A stretch of 64,000 nt of DNA. Source: Solihabitans fulvus. GTDB lineage: Bacteria; Actinomycetota; Actinomycetes; Mycobacteriales; Pseudonocardiaceae. The stretch spans positions 62,001-126,000 of the forward strand of contig NZ_VUOB01000021.1 in NCBI RefSeq assembly GCF_008386585.1, read 5' to 3'. The position numbers and the translations under genes were made by a program. The first letter of the stretch is position 1, and each line of letters begins with the position of its first letter. Shown here in pieces: positions 32,059 through 40,709 of this stretch. The notes under the pieces were generated by a model that saw only the letters and a program-made list of their open reading frames with translations, searched no databases and had not been told where the DNA came from.

Positions 32059-32131
32059 GGCCTTCGCGCGCCGTTGGCCACCCATCGGGAGTAGCTCGCT
32101 CACCCCGCTGGGGTAAATCGGCCATCAACCA

Positions 32132-32162
32132 CGTCGGATCCCGCCCGGCACGCGCATCCAGG
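32132..32162 (+). promoter_or_regulatory. Degenerate copy of the shared promoter, site G
   Basis: CGTCGG (32132-32137), 16 bases, then GCATCCAGG (32154-32162), 80 bases before the GTG at 32243. It resembles site H more than the six good sites, so confidence is low. Confidence 0.3.
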
Positions 32163-32242
32163 TGCCGGACAACGGCCGTACCGGGGTCCACACGGTCCGG
32201 CCCGCCGGCCTACTGGCGGGTGACAACCGAAGGGATACTCAA

Positions 32243-33043
32243 GTGAGATCATCGATCGTGCGGCGCGGCGCCGCAGTGTTCGGGGTGGCCGCTCTCGGCC
32301 TGCTGATCGGAGCGGGACCCGCCTTCGCCGACACCGGGACCGCCTACGCCAAAGCAGAACTGATCAACGTGGGACTGCTGAACGTCAACGCCAGTCCCGT
32401 CCGGCTGGAAACGCCGCCGAACCATCAGCAGATCCCGCAGCCCAGCGTCAACATCGCCGGTCTGCTCGCGCTGGACCTGGTCGGCGGCGGCCTGCGGGTG
32501 GACGCGGACCCGAGCGCCGGCACCAGCAGCGCCGAGGTCAACATGGCCGACGCGAAGCTGACGGCGAACGCGATCCTCGGCAAGTTGGTGTTCCAGGAGA
32601 ACGGGTTCGACGTCAAGTGTTCGGCCCAGGACGGCAACCTCACCGGCGGCATGACCCTCGCCTCGGCGTCGGTGAAGCTGACGGCCGGCATTCCGCCGTT
32701 CAGCGTCGACCTCGTCAACGTCGCGCTGCCGGTGGACCCGGCGCCGAACACCGGCGTCGACCTCGGCCCGTTCGGCAGCATCCTGCTCAACAAGCAGGTC
32801 GTGAAGGACGGCGTCATCACCGTGACCGGCTTCGAGTTCTCCGTGGCGCCCGGCTTCTTCGGCGGCGGGAAGATCGAACTCGGTAAGACGACCTGTGGAC
32901 CCAACAACCACAAGCCCGACGTTCCGCTCGGCAGCCCGATCGGCCTGGCGGCCGGCGTGCTGGTCACCGGGGTCGGGGCAGGCGCGCTGGTGAGCCGGCG
33001 TCGCAAGGAGCTGTCCGAGCAGACGATCGGCAGCGACAAGTAG
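32243..33043 (+). CDS. Secreted membrane- or wall-anchored protein (choice-of-anchor P-like)
   Basis: 266 aa from the GTG at 32243 (AAGGG eight bases upstream). The signal peptide (GAAVFGVAALGLLIGAGPAFA) is cleaved near residue 28. The repetitive beta-rich middle (TAYAKAELINVGLLNVNASP, GGGLRVDADPSAGTSSAEV) recalls actinobacterial choice-of-anchor P family proteins. Two Cys (VKCSAQ, KTTCGP) may form a disulfide. The C-terminus is PIGLAAGVLVTGVGAGALV followed by SRRRKE, a tail anchor without LPxTG or LAxTG. It is divergent from the PKS operon. It might be an exosortase substrate or a plain membrane-anchored protein; the function is unknown. Confidence 0.65.
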   Translation: MRSSIVRRGAAVFGVAALGLLIGAGPAFADTGTAYAKAELINVGLLNVNASPVRLETPPNHQQIPQPSVNIAGLLALDLVGGGLRVDADPSAGTSSAEVNMADAKLTANAILGKLVFQENGFDVKCSAQDGNLTGGMTLASASVKLTAGIPPFSVDLVNVALPVDPAPNTGVDLGPFGSILLNKQVVKDGVITVTGFEFSVAPGFFGGGKIELGKTTCGPNNHKPDVPLGSPIGLAAGVLVTGVGAGALVSRRRKELSEQTIGSDK

Positions 33044-33062
33044 TCGAAGGGACGAACCGACA

Positions 33063-33106
33063 GTGGTGGGGTTGTCGCCGGCGTTCACCGGCGACAACCC
33101 CACCAC
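33063..33106. terminator. Strong hairpin terminator
   Basis: A perfect 19-bp stem (33063-33081 with 33088-33106) around the 6-base loop CGTTCA, directly after the anchored secreted-protein gene. Confidence 0.9.
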
Positions 33107-33206
33107 GCGTCTTCCGCTCCGCCGAATTCGCGTTGAGACTGGGGCGGGCTCGTGCGTCTACAAGGTGAGGACGAATGTCGAGCCGTGCCGGCCCTTGGAG
33201 AGCCCG

Positions 33207-33737
33207 ATGAGTCTGCCGCGATCGCCCGCTGGGGCCGCCGCCCAGCGCCGCGTTGTGCCGGTGCGAGAACTGTTCGAGCAGCACTACCTCGCCATGGTGC
33301 GGATCGCGTACAGCGTCGTCGGCGACCGCGAGTCGGCCGAGGACGTCGTGCAGGACGTCTTCGCGACGCTCCAGAAGCGCGATCGCGCCGCCGGGCTCAC
33401 CGAGCCGAGGCACTACCTGACGGTGGCGGTCCTGAACCGGTCGCGGTCGGTGCTGCGGCGCCGGCGACTCCTCCGGCGGGCCGGGCCCGCTCGGGTCGAG
33501 CACGAGGAGGCCGCCGACGAGTCGACGATCCGCCGGGTGGAGTCCGATCGCGTGCTGGCCGCCGTCCGACGGCTGCCGACCCGGCAGCGCGAGGTGGTCG
33601 TCCTGCGTTTCCTCGAGGACCTCGCGGTGCGGGAGATAGCCCGCGTACTCGGCATCACCCCGGCGGCGGCGTCCTCCTCGTTGAACCGCGCGATGTCCAC
33701 GTTGAGGCAGCGACTAGGGAGTCCCGATGAGCGATGA
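33207..33737 (+). CDS. ECF sigma factor (SigE-like)
   Basis: 176 aa from the ATG at 33207 with GGAGAG upstream. Region 2 is FEQHYLAMVRIAYSVVGDRESAEDVVQDVF. Region 4 is LPTRQREVVVLRFLEDLAVREIARVLG. It is a plain two-domain ECF without extension. It overlaps the following membrane-protein gene by 11 nt, the usual arrangement for a sigma factor and its membrane regulator. Upstream, TGAGAC and, 15 bases on, CGTCTA (about 33135-33161) could be an autoregulated ECF promoter. The regulon is unknown and separate from the fused sigma factor. Confidence 0.88.
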   Translation: MSLPRSPAGAAAQRRVVPVRELFEQHYLAMVRIAYSVVGDRESAEDVVQDVFATLQKRDRAAGLTEPRHYLTVAVLNRSRSVLRRRRLLRRAGPARVEHEEAADESTIRRVESDRVLAAVRRLPTRQREVVVLRFLEDLAVREIARVLGITPAAASSSLNRAMSTLRQRLGSPDER

Positions 33738-34329
33738 ACTCGAACAGCTGGTGCGCGGCACGCTGCGTCGGCAGGCGGCCGAGATCACCCAGGACTCCCT
33801 GCGCCACCACGACATCCGTCCCGTTCGCAGGTCCCGCGTCGCGCCCGTGCTGCTCGTGCTCGCCTGCGTCGTCGCGGTGGCCGTCGGCTCCGTCCTGATC
33901 TACCAGGGGCACACCGCGAGCCCGCTCGGCACTCCGCCGGGCTATGTCGGCTACCAGTGGCGCCTGACGGAGGTCGCGACCGGCGAGGCGAACACCGTGG
34001 TGTCGCAGGACATCCGCGCCACGGCGTCGTTCTTCCCCGACGGAACGGTGGTGCTCGTCGACAGCGTCAACGCCCTGACCGGCCGCTACGACGGCACCGC
34101 GACCGGCTTCGGCGTCCGCGGCATCGGCACCACGCTGGCGCTCTACGACGGCAGGGACCCGGTGCGGCTAGCCGTGGTCACCGCCGTCGACGACCTCGCA
34201 TCCGGTCAGCACGTCGACGCGGCCGTCCTCGGGGAGACGCTGACGCTGCGGGCCGCCGGGCGCACGCTGACCTTCCAGCAGGTCGGGCCGGTGCACCCGA
34301 GCGACCTGCGGCCTGGGCCGTCCCGTTGA
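33727..34329 (+). CDS. Single-pass membrane protein coupled to the ECF factor (META-like outer domain)
   Basis: 200 aa. The N-terminal cytoplasmic part (MSDELEQLVRGTLRRQAAEI) has no zinc-finger. One helix (VAPVLLVLACVVAVAVGSVL, about 38-58) leads to an extracytoplasmic domain starting YQWRLTEVATGE. That domain resembles the META/HslJ-like beta fold (FFPDGTVVLVDSVNALTGRY, late LTLRAAGRTLTFQ). Its position, overlapping the sigma gene, suggests an anti-sigma or sensing role, but the lack of an ASD/ZAS motif leaves that as inference. Confidence 0.7.
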   Translation: MSDELEQLVRGTLRRQAAEITQDSLRHHDIRPVRRSRVAPVLLVLACVVAVAVGSVLIYQGHTASPLGTPPGYVGYQWRLTEVATGEANTVVSQDIRATASFFPDGTVVLVDSVNALTGRYDGTATGFGVRGIGTTLALYDGRDPVRLAVVTAVDDLASGQHVDAAVLGETLTLRAAGRTLTFQQVGPVHPSDLRPGPSR

Positions 34330-34380
34330 CCACGCCGTCCCGTTGACGGCACCGCACGCTGACCGGGCAGCACGCTGACG

Positions 34381-34417
34381 GCGGGTTGCCTCGACCCGTG
34401 AGGCCGAGGCAACCCGC
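34381..34417. terminator. Hairpin terminator
   Basis: A 13-bp perfect stem GCGGGTTGCCTCG (34381-34393) with 34405-34417 and an 11-base loop, after the ECF/membrane-protein pair. Confidence 0.85.
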
Positions 34418-34850
34418 GTGTCGTCTCCGCCCGCTCCCGAACTACCCGGTCCGGAGCGTGGTGCCGAGGTCGTTGGCGATCGTTCGCATCGACGAGAACT
34501 CAATCTCCAGCGAGCACGCGGTGGAGACCCGCAGGGAACCGCGCCAACGGTTGGACCACCGTCGGGGCGGCGGGGATGATCCAGGGCAGCCTCGGGCCGC
34601 AGACCTCGTCGTGTACGCCGCACCATTGCAGCCCAGCAAGAGGGCCATTACGAAAACAAAAACCGGTCAGCACGTGTATCTGCGGCCGCCCGCACCGCTC
34701 GGCGAGCAACAGCTGCGCCAATTCGGCTCAACATTCCATTCGCAATGGACGACACCTCGGTGAAACCGCAGTGACACCGCGGTAATCCCCCGCGCGGGCA
34801 CCCTTCGTCGTGCCCGTGGCCGCTGGAGCCGCGGCGATGGGAGGAGGGGC
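34418..34850. other. 433-bp stretch without a convincing gene; possible decayed coding remnant
   Basis: No frame has convincing actinobacterial codon bias over its length. A local AT-rich patch lies at about 34640-34680. On the minus strand two frames hold protein-like pieces (for example GPRLPWIIPAAPTVVQPLARF at 34550-34600, then in another frame EFSSMRTIANDLGTTLRTG near 34445-34505). This could be a frameshifted remnant of a lost gene. The last about 60 bases lead to the GGAGGAGGGGC ribosome-binding site of the ABC gene. Confidence 0.35.
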
Positions 34851-35810
34851 ATGACCAGCACGTCATCCGTACCGGCGATAGCGGTGCGCGGGCTGCGCAA
34901 GTCGTTCAAGGGCACCGTGGTGCTCGACGGCATCGGCCTGGACGTCGACGAGGGGACGATCTTCGCGCTGCTTGGCCCGAACGGGGCCGGCAAGACCACC
35001 GTGGTGCGGATCCTGTCCACGTTGATCGGCGCGGACGGCGGCGAGGTGCGCGTGGCGGGCCACGACCTGGCCGGGGAGCCCGACTCGATCCGCGCCGCGA
35101 TCGGCGTCACCGGCCAGTTCTCGGCGGTGGACAACCTGCTCACCGGCGAGGAGAACCTCGTCCTGATGGCGCACCTGCACCACCTCGACCGGGCGGCGGG
35201 GCGTCGCCGCGTCGCCGAGCTGCTCGACCAGTTCGACCTCGTCGAGGCGGCCAGGAAACCGGCGGCGACCTACTCCGGCGGCATGCGGCGCAGGCTCGAC
35301 CTGGCGATGACCCTGATCGGCGACCCGCGCGTGATCTTCCTCGACGAGCCGACCACCGGTCTCGACCCGCGCAGTCGCCGCATGATGTGGCAGACCATCC
35401 GCAGGCTCGTGGCCGGCGGGGTCACGATCTTCCTGACCACGCAGTACCTGGACGAGGCCGACGAGCTGGCCGACCGGATCGCCGTGCTCGACCACGGCAA
35501 GCTGGTCGCGGTTGGCACCGCTGAGGAGCTCAAGCGCGGCATCCCCGGCGGCCATGTGCGTCTCCAGTTCGGCGACGGCGCCGGGCTCGACGCGGCGGCG
35601 CGCGCCCTCGGCGAGGTGTCGCGGGACGACGAGGCGCTCACCCTCCAGGTGCCCAGCGACGGGAACGTGGCCGCGCTGCGTGCGCTGCTCGACCGGCTCG
35701 AACTGGCCGGTGTCGAGGTCGACGGGCTGTCCCTGCACACCCCCGATCTCGACGACGTCTTCTTCGCCCTCACCGGGCACCCCACCGAGACAACGGAGGC
35801 GCACCAGTGA
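34851..35810 (+). CDS. ABC-transporter ATPase, DrrA family (copy 1)
   Basis: 319 aa. It is the nucleotide-binding subunit of a drug/lipid exporter. It has Walker A GPNGAGKTT, the Q-loop in TGQFSAVD, the signature TYSGGMRRRLDLAM, Walker B VIFLDEPTTGLD, and the DrrA-type C-terminal extension ending TPDLDDVFFALTG. The start is behind GGAGGAGGGG. The permease follows after 49 bases. It is closely related to the protein at 51165-52163 (same N-terminal spacing, same TGQFSAVD and C-terminal block), so the modules are paralogues. Confidence 0.92.
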   Translation: MTSTSSVPAIAVRGLRKSFKGTVVLDGIGLDVDEGTIFALLGPNGAGKTTVVRILSTLIGADGGEVRVAGHDLAGEPDSIRAAIGVTGQFSAVDNLLTGEENLVLMAHLHHLDRAAGRRRVAELLDQFDLVEAARKPAATYSGGMRRRLDLAMTLIGDPRVIFLDEPTTGLDPRSRRMMWQTIRRLVAGGVTIFLTTQYLDEADELADRIAVLDHGKLVAVGTAEELKRGIPGGHVRLQFGDGAGLDAAARALGEVSRDDEALTLQVPSDGNVAALRALLDRLELAGVEVDGLSLHTPDLDDVFFALTGHPTETTEAHQ

Positions 35811-35859
35811 ACGGGCGCGGCGAGCGAACGACTCGGTCCGGCGCGAAGGGAGGACGGCG

Positions 35860-36624
35860 ATGACCGACGCGATAACGATGGTGCGGCGCAACTTCACGCA
35901 CACGCTGCGCAATCCCGGCGCGATGATCATGACCATCGGGATGCCGCTCGTCCTGCTGCTCGTGTTCGTCGGCGTGTTCGGGGGCGCGCTGAACGTCGGC
36001 ATCGGCCCGGCCCAACACAGCGGCTCCTACATCGACTACGTGGTGCCGGGAATTCTCCTGATGACCGTCGGCTACGGCGGCACCACCACGGCGATGGCGG
36101 TCAACCGGGACATGACCGCGGGCATCATCTCCCGGTTCCGCACCATGGCGATCTCCCGCACCTCGGTGCTGACCGGGCACGTCGTCGGGTCCGTCATCCG
36201 GACGCTGGTCGGCACGGGCCTGGTCATCGGCGTCGCCGTGCTCCTCGGTTTCCGGCCAGCAGGCGACCCGGTCCAGTGGCTGGCCACCATCGGCCTCATC
36301 GCGCTGCTCGCGCTCGCCCTGACCTGGCTGGCCGTCGGGGTCGGGCTCCTCGCCAAGACGGCCGAGGGCACGGCTCCGTTCACCCTCGTCGTGCAGCTGC
36401 TGCCGTTCCTCAGCAGCGCGTTCGTGCCGCCGGACTCGATGTCGGGAGCGGTCCGCTGGTTCGCCGCGCACGAGCCGTTCACCCCGATCATCGACTCCCT
36501 GCGGGGCCTGTTGCTCGGCACTCCGATCGGGGACAGCGGCGTCGCCGCCGTCGCGTGGTGCGTCGGCCTCGCGTTGGCCGGCTACCTCTGGGCGCGGGCG
36601 CTGTTCAGGCGGGATCCGAGCTGA
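35860..36624 (+). CDS. ABC-2 type permease, DrrB family (copy 1)
   Basis: 254 aa, six membrane helices, ABC-2 fold. It has family segments DYVVPGILLMTVGYG, RDMTAGIISRFRTMAISRTSVLTGHV and the C-terminal PFTPIIDSLRGLLLGTPIG. It exports the substrate of the DrrA-like ATPase. The ATG at 35860 follows GGGAGGACGGCG. Its last 20 bases overlap the end of the convergent AfsR-like gene. Confidence 0.9.
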   Translation: MTDAITMVRRNFTHTLRNPGAMIMTIGMPLVLLLVFVGVFGGALNVGIGPAQHSGSYIDYVVPGILLMTVGYGGTTTAMAVNRDMTAGIISRFRTMAISRTSVLTGHVVGSVIRTLVGTGLVIGVAVLLGFRPAGDPVQWLATIGLIALLALALTWLAVGVGLLAKTAEGTAPFTLVVQLLPFLSSAFVPPDSMSGAVRWFAAHEPFTPIIDSLRGLLLGTPIGDSGVAAVAWCVGLALAGYLWARALFRRDPS

Positions 36625-39600
36625 CGTTCTGATCCCGCGCCCTTAGCGCGGCCAGGGCCGCGGCGCGCAGGGCGGCGTGGTCGAGGTCGGCGTACGACGA
36701 CACCGCGTCGAGGTACGCCGACCAGTCGGCCTGCTCGGCGACGGCCCTGACGCGCGCGGTGGACATGGTCGGCTGGAACATCCGCTGCCAGCCGAACCGC
36801 TCCGCCAGCGCGATCAGCCGCGCCCCCTGCGCCGTCGCGCCTCGGTCGAGGTCGGCCACCGCGACGGCCAGCAGCAGCGAGCCGCAGACCGGGAAGCCAG
36901 GGACGGGCGTCGAGGCGACCATGGCTGGCAGCAGCGCAGGCAGCACGGCGACGATCTCGGTGACGAGGTCGAGGTGGCCGTGGCGCGCGTGCGTGACCAC
37001 GGCGACGGCCTGGACCTCCAGGGCCCACGACCCCGCGTAGCCGAGGTCGCCGCCGGTGTCCCTCAGCCGGTCGGCCGCCCGCCGCCACAGGCGCAGGCCG
37101 CCCTCGACCTCGCCCCTGCCGAGCAGGATCTCGGCGCGGATACAGACGTCGGACATCGCCACGCCGGCGGCCTCGTTCCCGCCGTCCAGCTCGGCCAGCT
37201 CCAGTCCCCGCTCCGCCTCGTCGAACGCGCCGCGTTGCAGGTCGGCCACCACCATCGCCCAGTGCCCCCGGGAAGCGGTGCTGGACCACAGGCCGAGTTC
37301 CGCCGTGATCGACATCGCCGCGCCGATGTGGCGGACCGCGTCCTCCCCCGAGCCGACCTGGAGGCACAGCTCGCCGAGCCTGCCGTGAGCGAGGGCCCGC
37401 ACCAGCGGGAGGGCGTCCGGACCGAGGCGGTCGAGCATCCGCCTGGCCGCCAGCACCGCGTCGTCCAGGTCGTTTGTGTTCTCGAGGAGGTAGCTGACGG
37501 CGTAGTTGGCCATCCCGGCCAACAGCGGTTCCTCGCGGTCGCACAGTGCTTGCAGCGCCTGGACATCCGGGGCACACAGCGCGAGCTGGGTGGCGCCGAC
37601 CAGCGTGTCCGGCGGGGGCGATGGCAGCCTGCGCAGGGTGGTCAGGCAGCGCGCCGAATGGGTGCCCTGCATGAGCGACGCGATCAGCGCGCACAGCACC
37701 GCGGCCATCCTGGTCACCTCGACGAGCGCGGGCTCCGGCCGGAAGTGCGACAGCACCCACGCGGTGTCCTTCGCCAGCGCCCCGAGGCGGGTGAAGTTCG
37801 ACTCGGTCAGCCACAGGCTGCTCAGCAGTGCCGTCGTCACCGCGACGGCCGCGCCGTCCGCCCGGTCGAGGCCGTAGCGCAGCGCCTGCACCAGGTTGTC
37901 CTGCTCGGCCCCGACCAGGCCGATGACCTCGGCGAGGCCGGCGGCGAGGACCGACTCGTCGTGGTCCGCGCCAAGGTCGCGGGCCCACGCAAGGAAGCGG
38001 TCGACGACGCGGTCGGTCTCGCCGGCCTCCTCCCGACGCGCCGTGCTGAACTCGCGCACCGTCTCCAACATCCGGAAGCGCAGGCCCGACCCGCTGTCGA
38101 CCACCTTCAGCAGCGACTGGTCGACCAGCTGCTCCAGGACGTCGTCGTCGCCGAGCAGGTGGCGCGCGGCGTCGGCGGTGAACCCACCGGGGAACACCGA
38201 CAGCGCGCGCATCGCCGCCTGGCCATCGGGGTCGAGCAGCTGCCAGCTCCAGTCGATGACGGCACGCAGCGTGCGGTGCCGCTGCGGCGCGTCGCGCGGG
38301 CTGCCCCGCAGCAGGGCGAACCGGTCGTCCAGGCGGCGGGCGATCTCGTCGACCGGCATCACCCGCACCCGCGCGGCGGCAAGCTCGACGGCGAGGGGCA
38401 ACCCGTCGAGGCGCCCGCACAGCTCCCGCACCGCCGTGGCCGGCAGGTCGACGTCGGGGCGGGCCGCCCGCGCGCGCTGACCGAACAGCTCCACGGTCGT
38501 CGGCAGGTCGAGCTCGGGCAACGGGTACACCGACTCCGAGGAGAGGCCTAGCGGGGCGCGGCTGGTGGTGAGCACCCGCAGGTCCTTGCTCAGCGACACG
38601 AGGGCCTGCACCAGGTCGGCGGCCCCGCGCACCACGTGCTCGCAGTTGTCCAGCACCAGCAGGGCCGGGCCGGGGCCGAGGTCGTCCACGATGCCGGTGA
38701 GCACGTCCGCCCGGACGGTGAGCGGGCCGGCCGGGTTCCCCGCCTGCCCCGCGCCGAGCGCGGACGCGACCTCGCCGGTCACGTCGCCGTCGGCGGTGAC
38801 GCCGGCGAGCCCGACGAAGTGCACCACCCGCTGCTCGGCTTGGCGGCCGACCGCGTGGGCGAGCCTGGTCTTGCCGAGGCCCCCGGCTCCGACGATGGAG
38901 GCGACCCGGGACGTCCGCAGCAGGTCGGTCACCGCCGCGATGTCCTTGTCCCGGCCCAGCATCGGATTGGGCTCGTGCCGGATGCCGTGCCGGGCCACGG
39001 GCGCGTCGCTGAGCAGCAGGTCGCGGTGCACGCCGCGCAGCGCGGGGCCGGGATCGCTGCCCAGGTCCTCGCGCAGCGCCCGCCGGTAGTCGTCGTACCG
39101 GGCCAGGGCCGCGGCCGGGCCGAGCGTGGCCGCCTCGCAGCGCAGCAGCTCGGCCAGCAGCTCCTCGTCCCTCGGCCGCTGCGGGACCAGGTCGGCGAGC
39201 GGCTCGATCGCCTCGGCATGCCGGCCGAGCCGGGCAAGGGCCAGCGCGCGGGCGCGCACCAGGAACCGATACGTCGGCACGCGCGCCACCCGCAAGGCGG
39301 ACAACGGGTCGGCGAGGCCGGTGTCCCAGCTCGCAGCCCCGTCGCACAGCGCGAGACCCGCCTCGGCCCGGTCGAGCGCCGCGGCGTGGTCGCCGGCCCT
39401 GGCGTGCTCCGCGCTCGCGGACGCGTGAAGCTGGACGGCCGTCGCGTCGACCGCGTCCTCGCCGAACGAGAGGCGGTAGCCGGTGGGGGTGCTGACGATG
39501 ACGTCGGCGCCCAGCCGCGCCCGTGCCCTTGAGACGAGGAGCTGGAGCGCCTTGGCGGGGTGCTCGGGCTGCTCGTCCGGCCACAGCCCGGCCACCAGCC

Positions 39601-39724
39601 TGGCGCCGCTACAGCCAGTGCGCAGGTCGGCGGCGAGGAGCGCGAGCAGGTCGCCCAGCCGGGAGCCGGCGATCTCCTGACCGCGACAGCGCACCCGCGA
39701 CAGCAGGACCAGCTCGATCGTCAC
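36605..39724 (-). CDS. AfsR/SARP-like ATPase regulator with BTAD and TPR-like repeats (copy 1)
   Basis: 1039 aa. The N-terminal winged helix of the OmpR/SARP type (about 1-95, LVSRARARLGADVIVSTPTGYRL) is followed by a bacterial transcriptional activation domain (about 100-245), an NB-ARC/STAND ATPase with P-loop GAGGLGKTR and LLVLDNCEHV, and an alpha-helical TPR-like C-terminus. Such proteins activate secondary-metabolite or exporter genes. GTG start at 39724: TAATCT lies seven bases upstream, so the mRNA may be leaderless. It is convergent with and overlaps the DrrB-like gene, and is paralogous to the regulator at 47930. Confidence 0.88.
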   Translation of the reverse strand: MTIELVLLSRVRCRGQEIAGSRLGDLLALLAADLRTGCSGARLVAGLWPDEQPEHPAKALQLLVSRARARLGADVIVSTPTGYRLSFGEDAVDATAVQLHASASAEHARAGDHAAALDRAEAGLALCDGAASWDTGLADPLSALRVARVPTYRFLVRARALALARLGRHAEAIEPLADLVPQRPRDEELLAELLRCEAATLGPAAALARYDDYRRALREDLGSDPGPALRGVHRDLLLSDAPVARHGIRHEPNPMLGRDKDIAAVTDLLRTSRVASIVGAGGLGKTRLAHAVGRQAEQRVVHFVGLAGVTADGDVTGEVASALGAGQAGNPAGPLTVRADVLTGIVDDLGPGPALLVLDNCEHVVRGAADLVQALVSLSKDLRVLTTSRAPLGLSSESVYPLPELDLPTTVELFGQRARAARPDVDLPATAVRELCGRLDGLPLAVELAAARVRVMPVDEIARRLDDRFALLRGSPRDAPQRHRTLRAVIDWSWQLLDPDGQAAMRALSVFPGGFTADAARHLLGDDDVLEQLVDQSLLKVVDSGSGLRFRMLETVREFSTARREEAGETDRVVDRFLAWARDLGADHDESVLAAGLAEVIGLVGAEQDNLVQALRYGLDRADGAAVAVTTALLSSLWLTESNFTRLGALAKDTAWVLSHFRPEPALVEVTRMAAVLCALIASLMQGTHSARCLTTLRRLPSPPPDTLVGATQLALCAPDVQALQALCDREEPLLAGMANYAVSYLLENTNDLDDAVLAARRMLDRLGPDALPLVRALAHGRLGELCLQVGSGEDAVRHIGAAMSITAELGLWSSTASRGHWAMVVADLQRGAFDEAERGLELAELDGGNEAAGVAMSDVCIRAEILLGRGEVEGGLRLWRRAADRLRDTGGDLGYAGSWALEVQAVAVVTHARHGHLDLVTEIVAVLPALLPAMVASTPVPGFPVCGSLLLAVAVADLDRGATAQGARLIALAERFGWQRMFQPTMSTARVRAVAEQADWSAYLDAVSSYADLDHAALRAAALAALRARDQNVSSDPA

Positions 39725-39899
39725 CGGAGCCAGATTAGTCCGCGTCGTGGGGCGACACCGAACTTCTCAGCGCGAGCACGACGAGAGCGCCACCGACGGC
39801 AGCCACCAGCCACCCCAACCGGTGGACTGGAGAAGCAGGCCGGACAGTTCCGCAACGGCGACAAGGTCCTCAGCCCTGTCGGCGCGTCGAGACTCCTGA

Positions 39900-40709
39900 T
39901 CACCCCTCACGCGCCGGATCCGGCGCGGCTTCCAGGGAACGGGCGAGCTGGCGGAGGGCGGCGAGTTCGACATCGGTGGGCGCGGGCGTGGTGCGGAGGT
40001 CGGCGGCGACCTTCAGGTCCCAGCCGGTGGCCGCGCGCACGCGCTCGACGTCGACGCCGGGGTGCACCTCGGTGAGGGTGAGTTCGCGGGTCTGCGGATC
40101 GGGACGGAACACGCCGAGGTCGGTGATCACCAGCGTGGGGCCGGCGCCGGGCAGCCCGAGGCGCGCCCGGTCGCCGCCGCCCCCGCCGTGTCCCACCGAG
40201 GTGACGAAGTCCAGCCGCCGCACGAAACTGCGTGCGCTCTGCCGCAGCACGATGAACACCTCGCGGCAGGACGCGGCGATCTCCGGCGCCCCACCGGCCC
40301 CCGGCAGCCGCACGGTCGGCCGCGCGTAGTCGCCGATGACCGTGGTGTTGATGTTCGCGAAACGGTCGAGTTGCGCCGCACCAAGGAATCCGACGTCGAT
40401 CCGCCCCGGCTGCAACCAGTAGTTGAACACCTCGGGCACGCTGACCACCGCGACGGCGGTCCTGGCGAGAATGCCGTCGCCGATCGACGCCGGCAGCCGG
40501 TCCGGTTTGGCGCCGAGCGCCCCCGACTCGTAGACGAGGACCAGACCCGGCGCGTGCGTGCGTCGCGCCAGGTTCGCGGCCGTGGACGGCAGGCCGATGC
40601 CGACGAAGCAGCACCGCGCGTCCGCCAGCGCGCGGGCGGAGGCGACCGACATCATCTCGTCGGCGGTGTACGGAACGGGGTCGGTCGGCGGGACATCGGT
40701 GCCGGTCAC
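39900..40709 (-). CDS. pcaJ: 3-oxoadipate CoA-transferase, beta subunit
   Basis: 269 aa. With PcaI it transfers CoA from succinyl-CoA to beta-ketoadipate. The catalytic Glu lies in LVYESGALG. GIGLPSTAANLARR and VGFLGAAQLDRFANINTTVIG are conserved in subunit B. The GTG start overlaps the PcaI stop (GTGA). It is somewhat longer than Pseudomonas PcaJ (about 213 aa), as is usual in actinobacteria. An IpdB-like CoA-transferase is the alternative, but the pca context decides. Confidence 0.85.
   Translation of the reverse strand: MTGTDVPPTDPVPYTADEMMSVASARALADARCCFVGIGLPSTAANLARRTHAPGLVLVYESGALGAKPDRLPASIGDGILARTAVAVVSVPEVFNYWLQPGRIDVGFLGAAQLDRFANINTTVIGDYARPTVRLPGAGGAPEIAASCREVFIVLRQSARSFVRRLDFVTSVGHGGGGGDRARLGLPGAGPTLVITDLGVFRPDPQTRELTLTEVHPGVDVERVRAATGWDLKVAADLRTTPAPTDVELAALRQLARSLEAAPDPAREG

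Noticed and set aside
10997..32116. GGGTAA sequences in three of the divergent regions (minus strand near 11000; plus strand at 17088 and 32111) as SigB/SigF-type -10 boxes
   Set aside because: Their position and orientation relative to the genes are inconsistent and no matching -35 element was found; the TGCGTCAT element explains the regions better.
39721..39903. Small minus-strand ORF between pcaJ and the AfsR-like gene
   Set aside because: Arg-rich translation without codon bias or ribosome-binding site; the stretch more likely holds the regulator's promoter.
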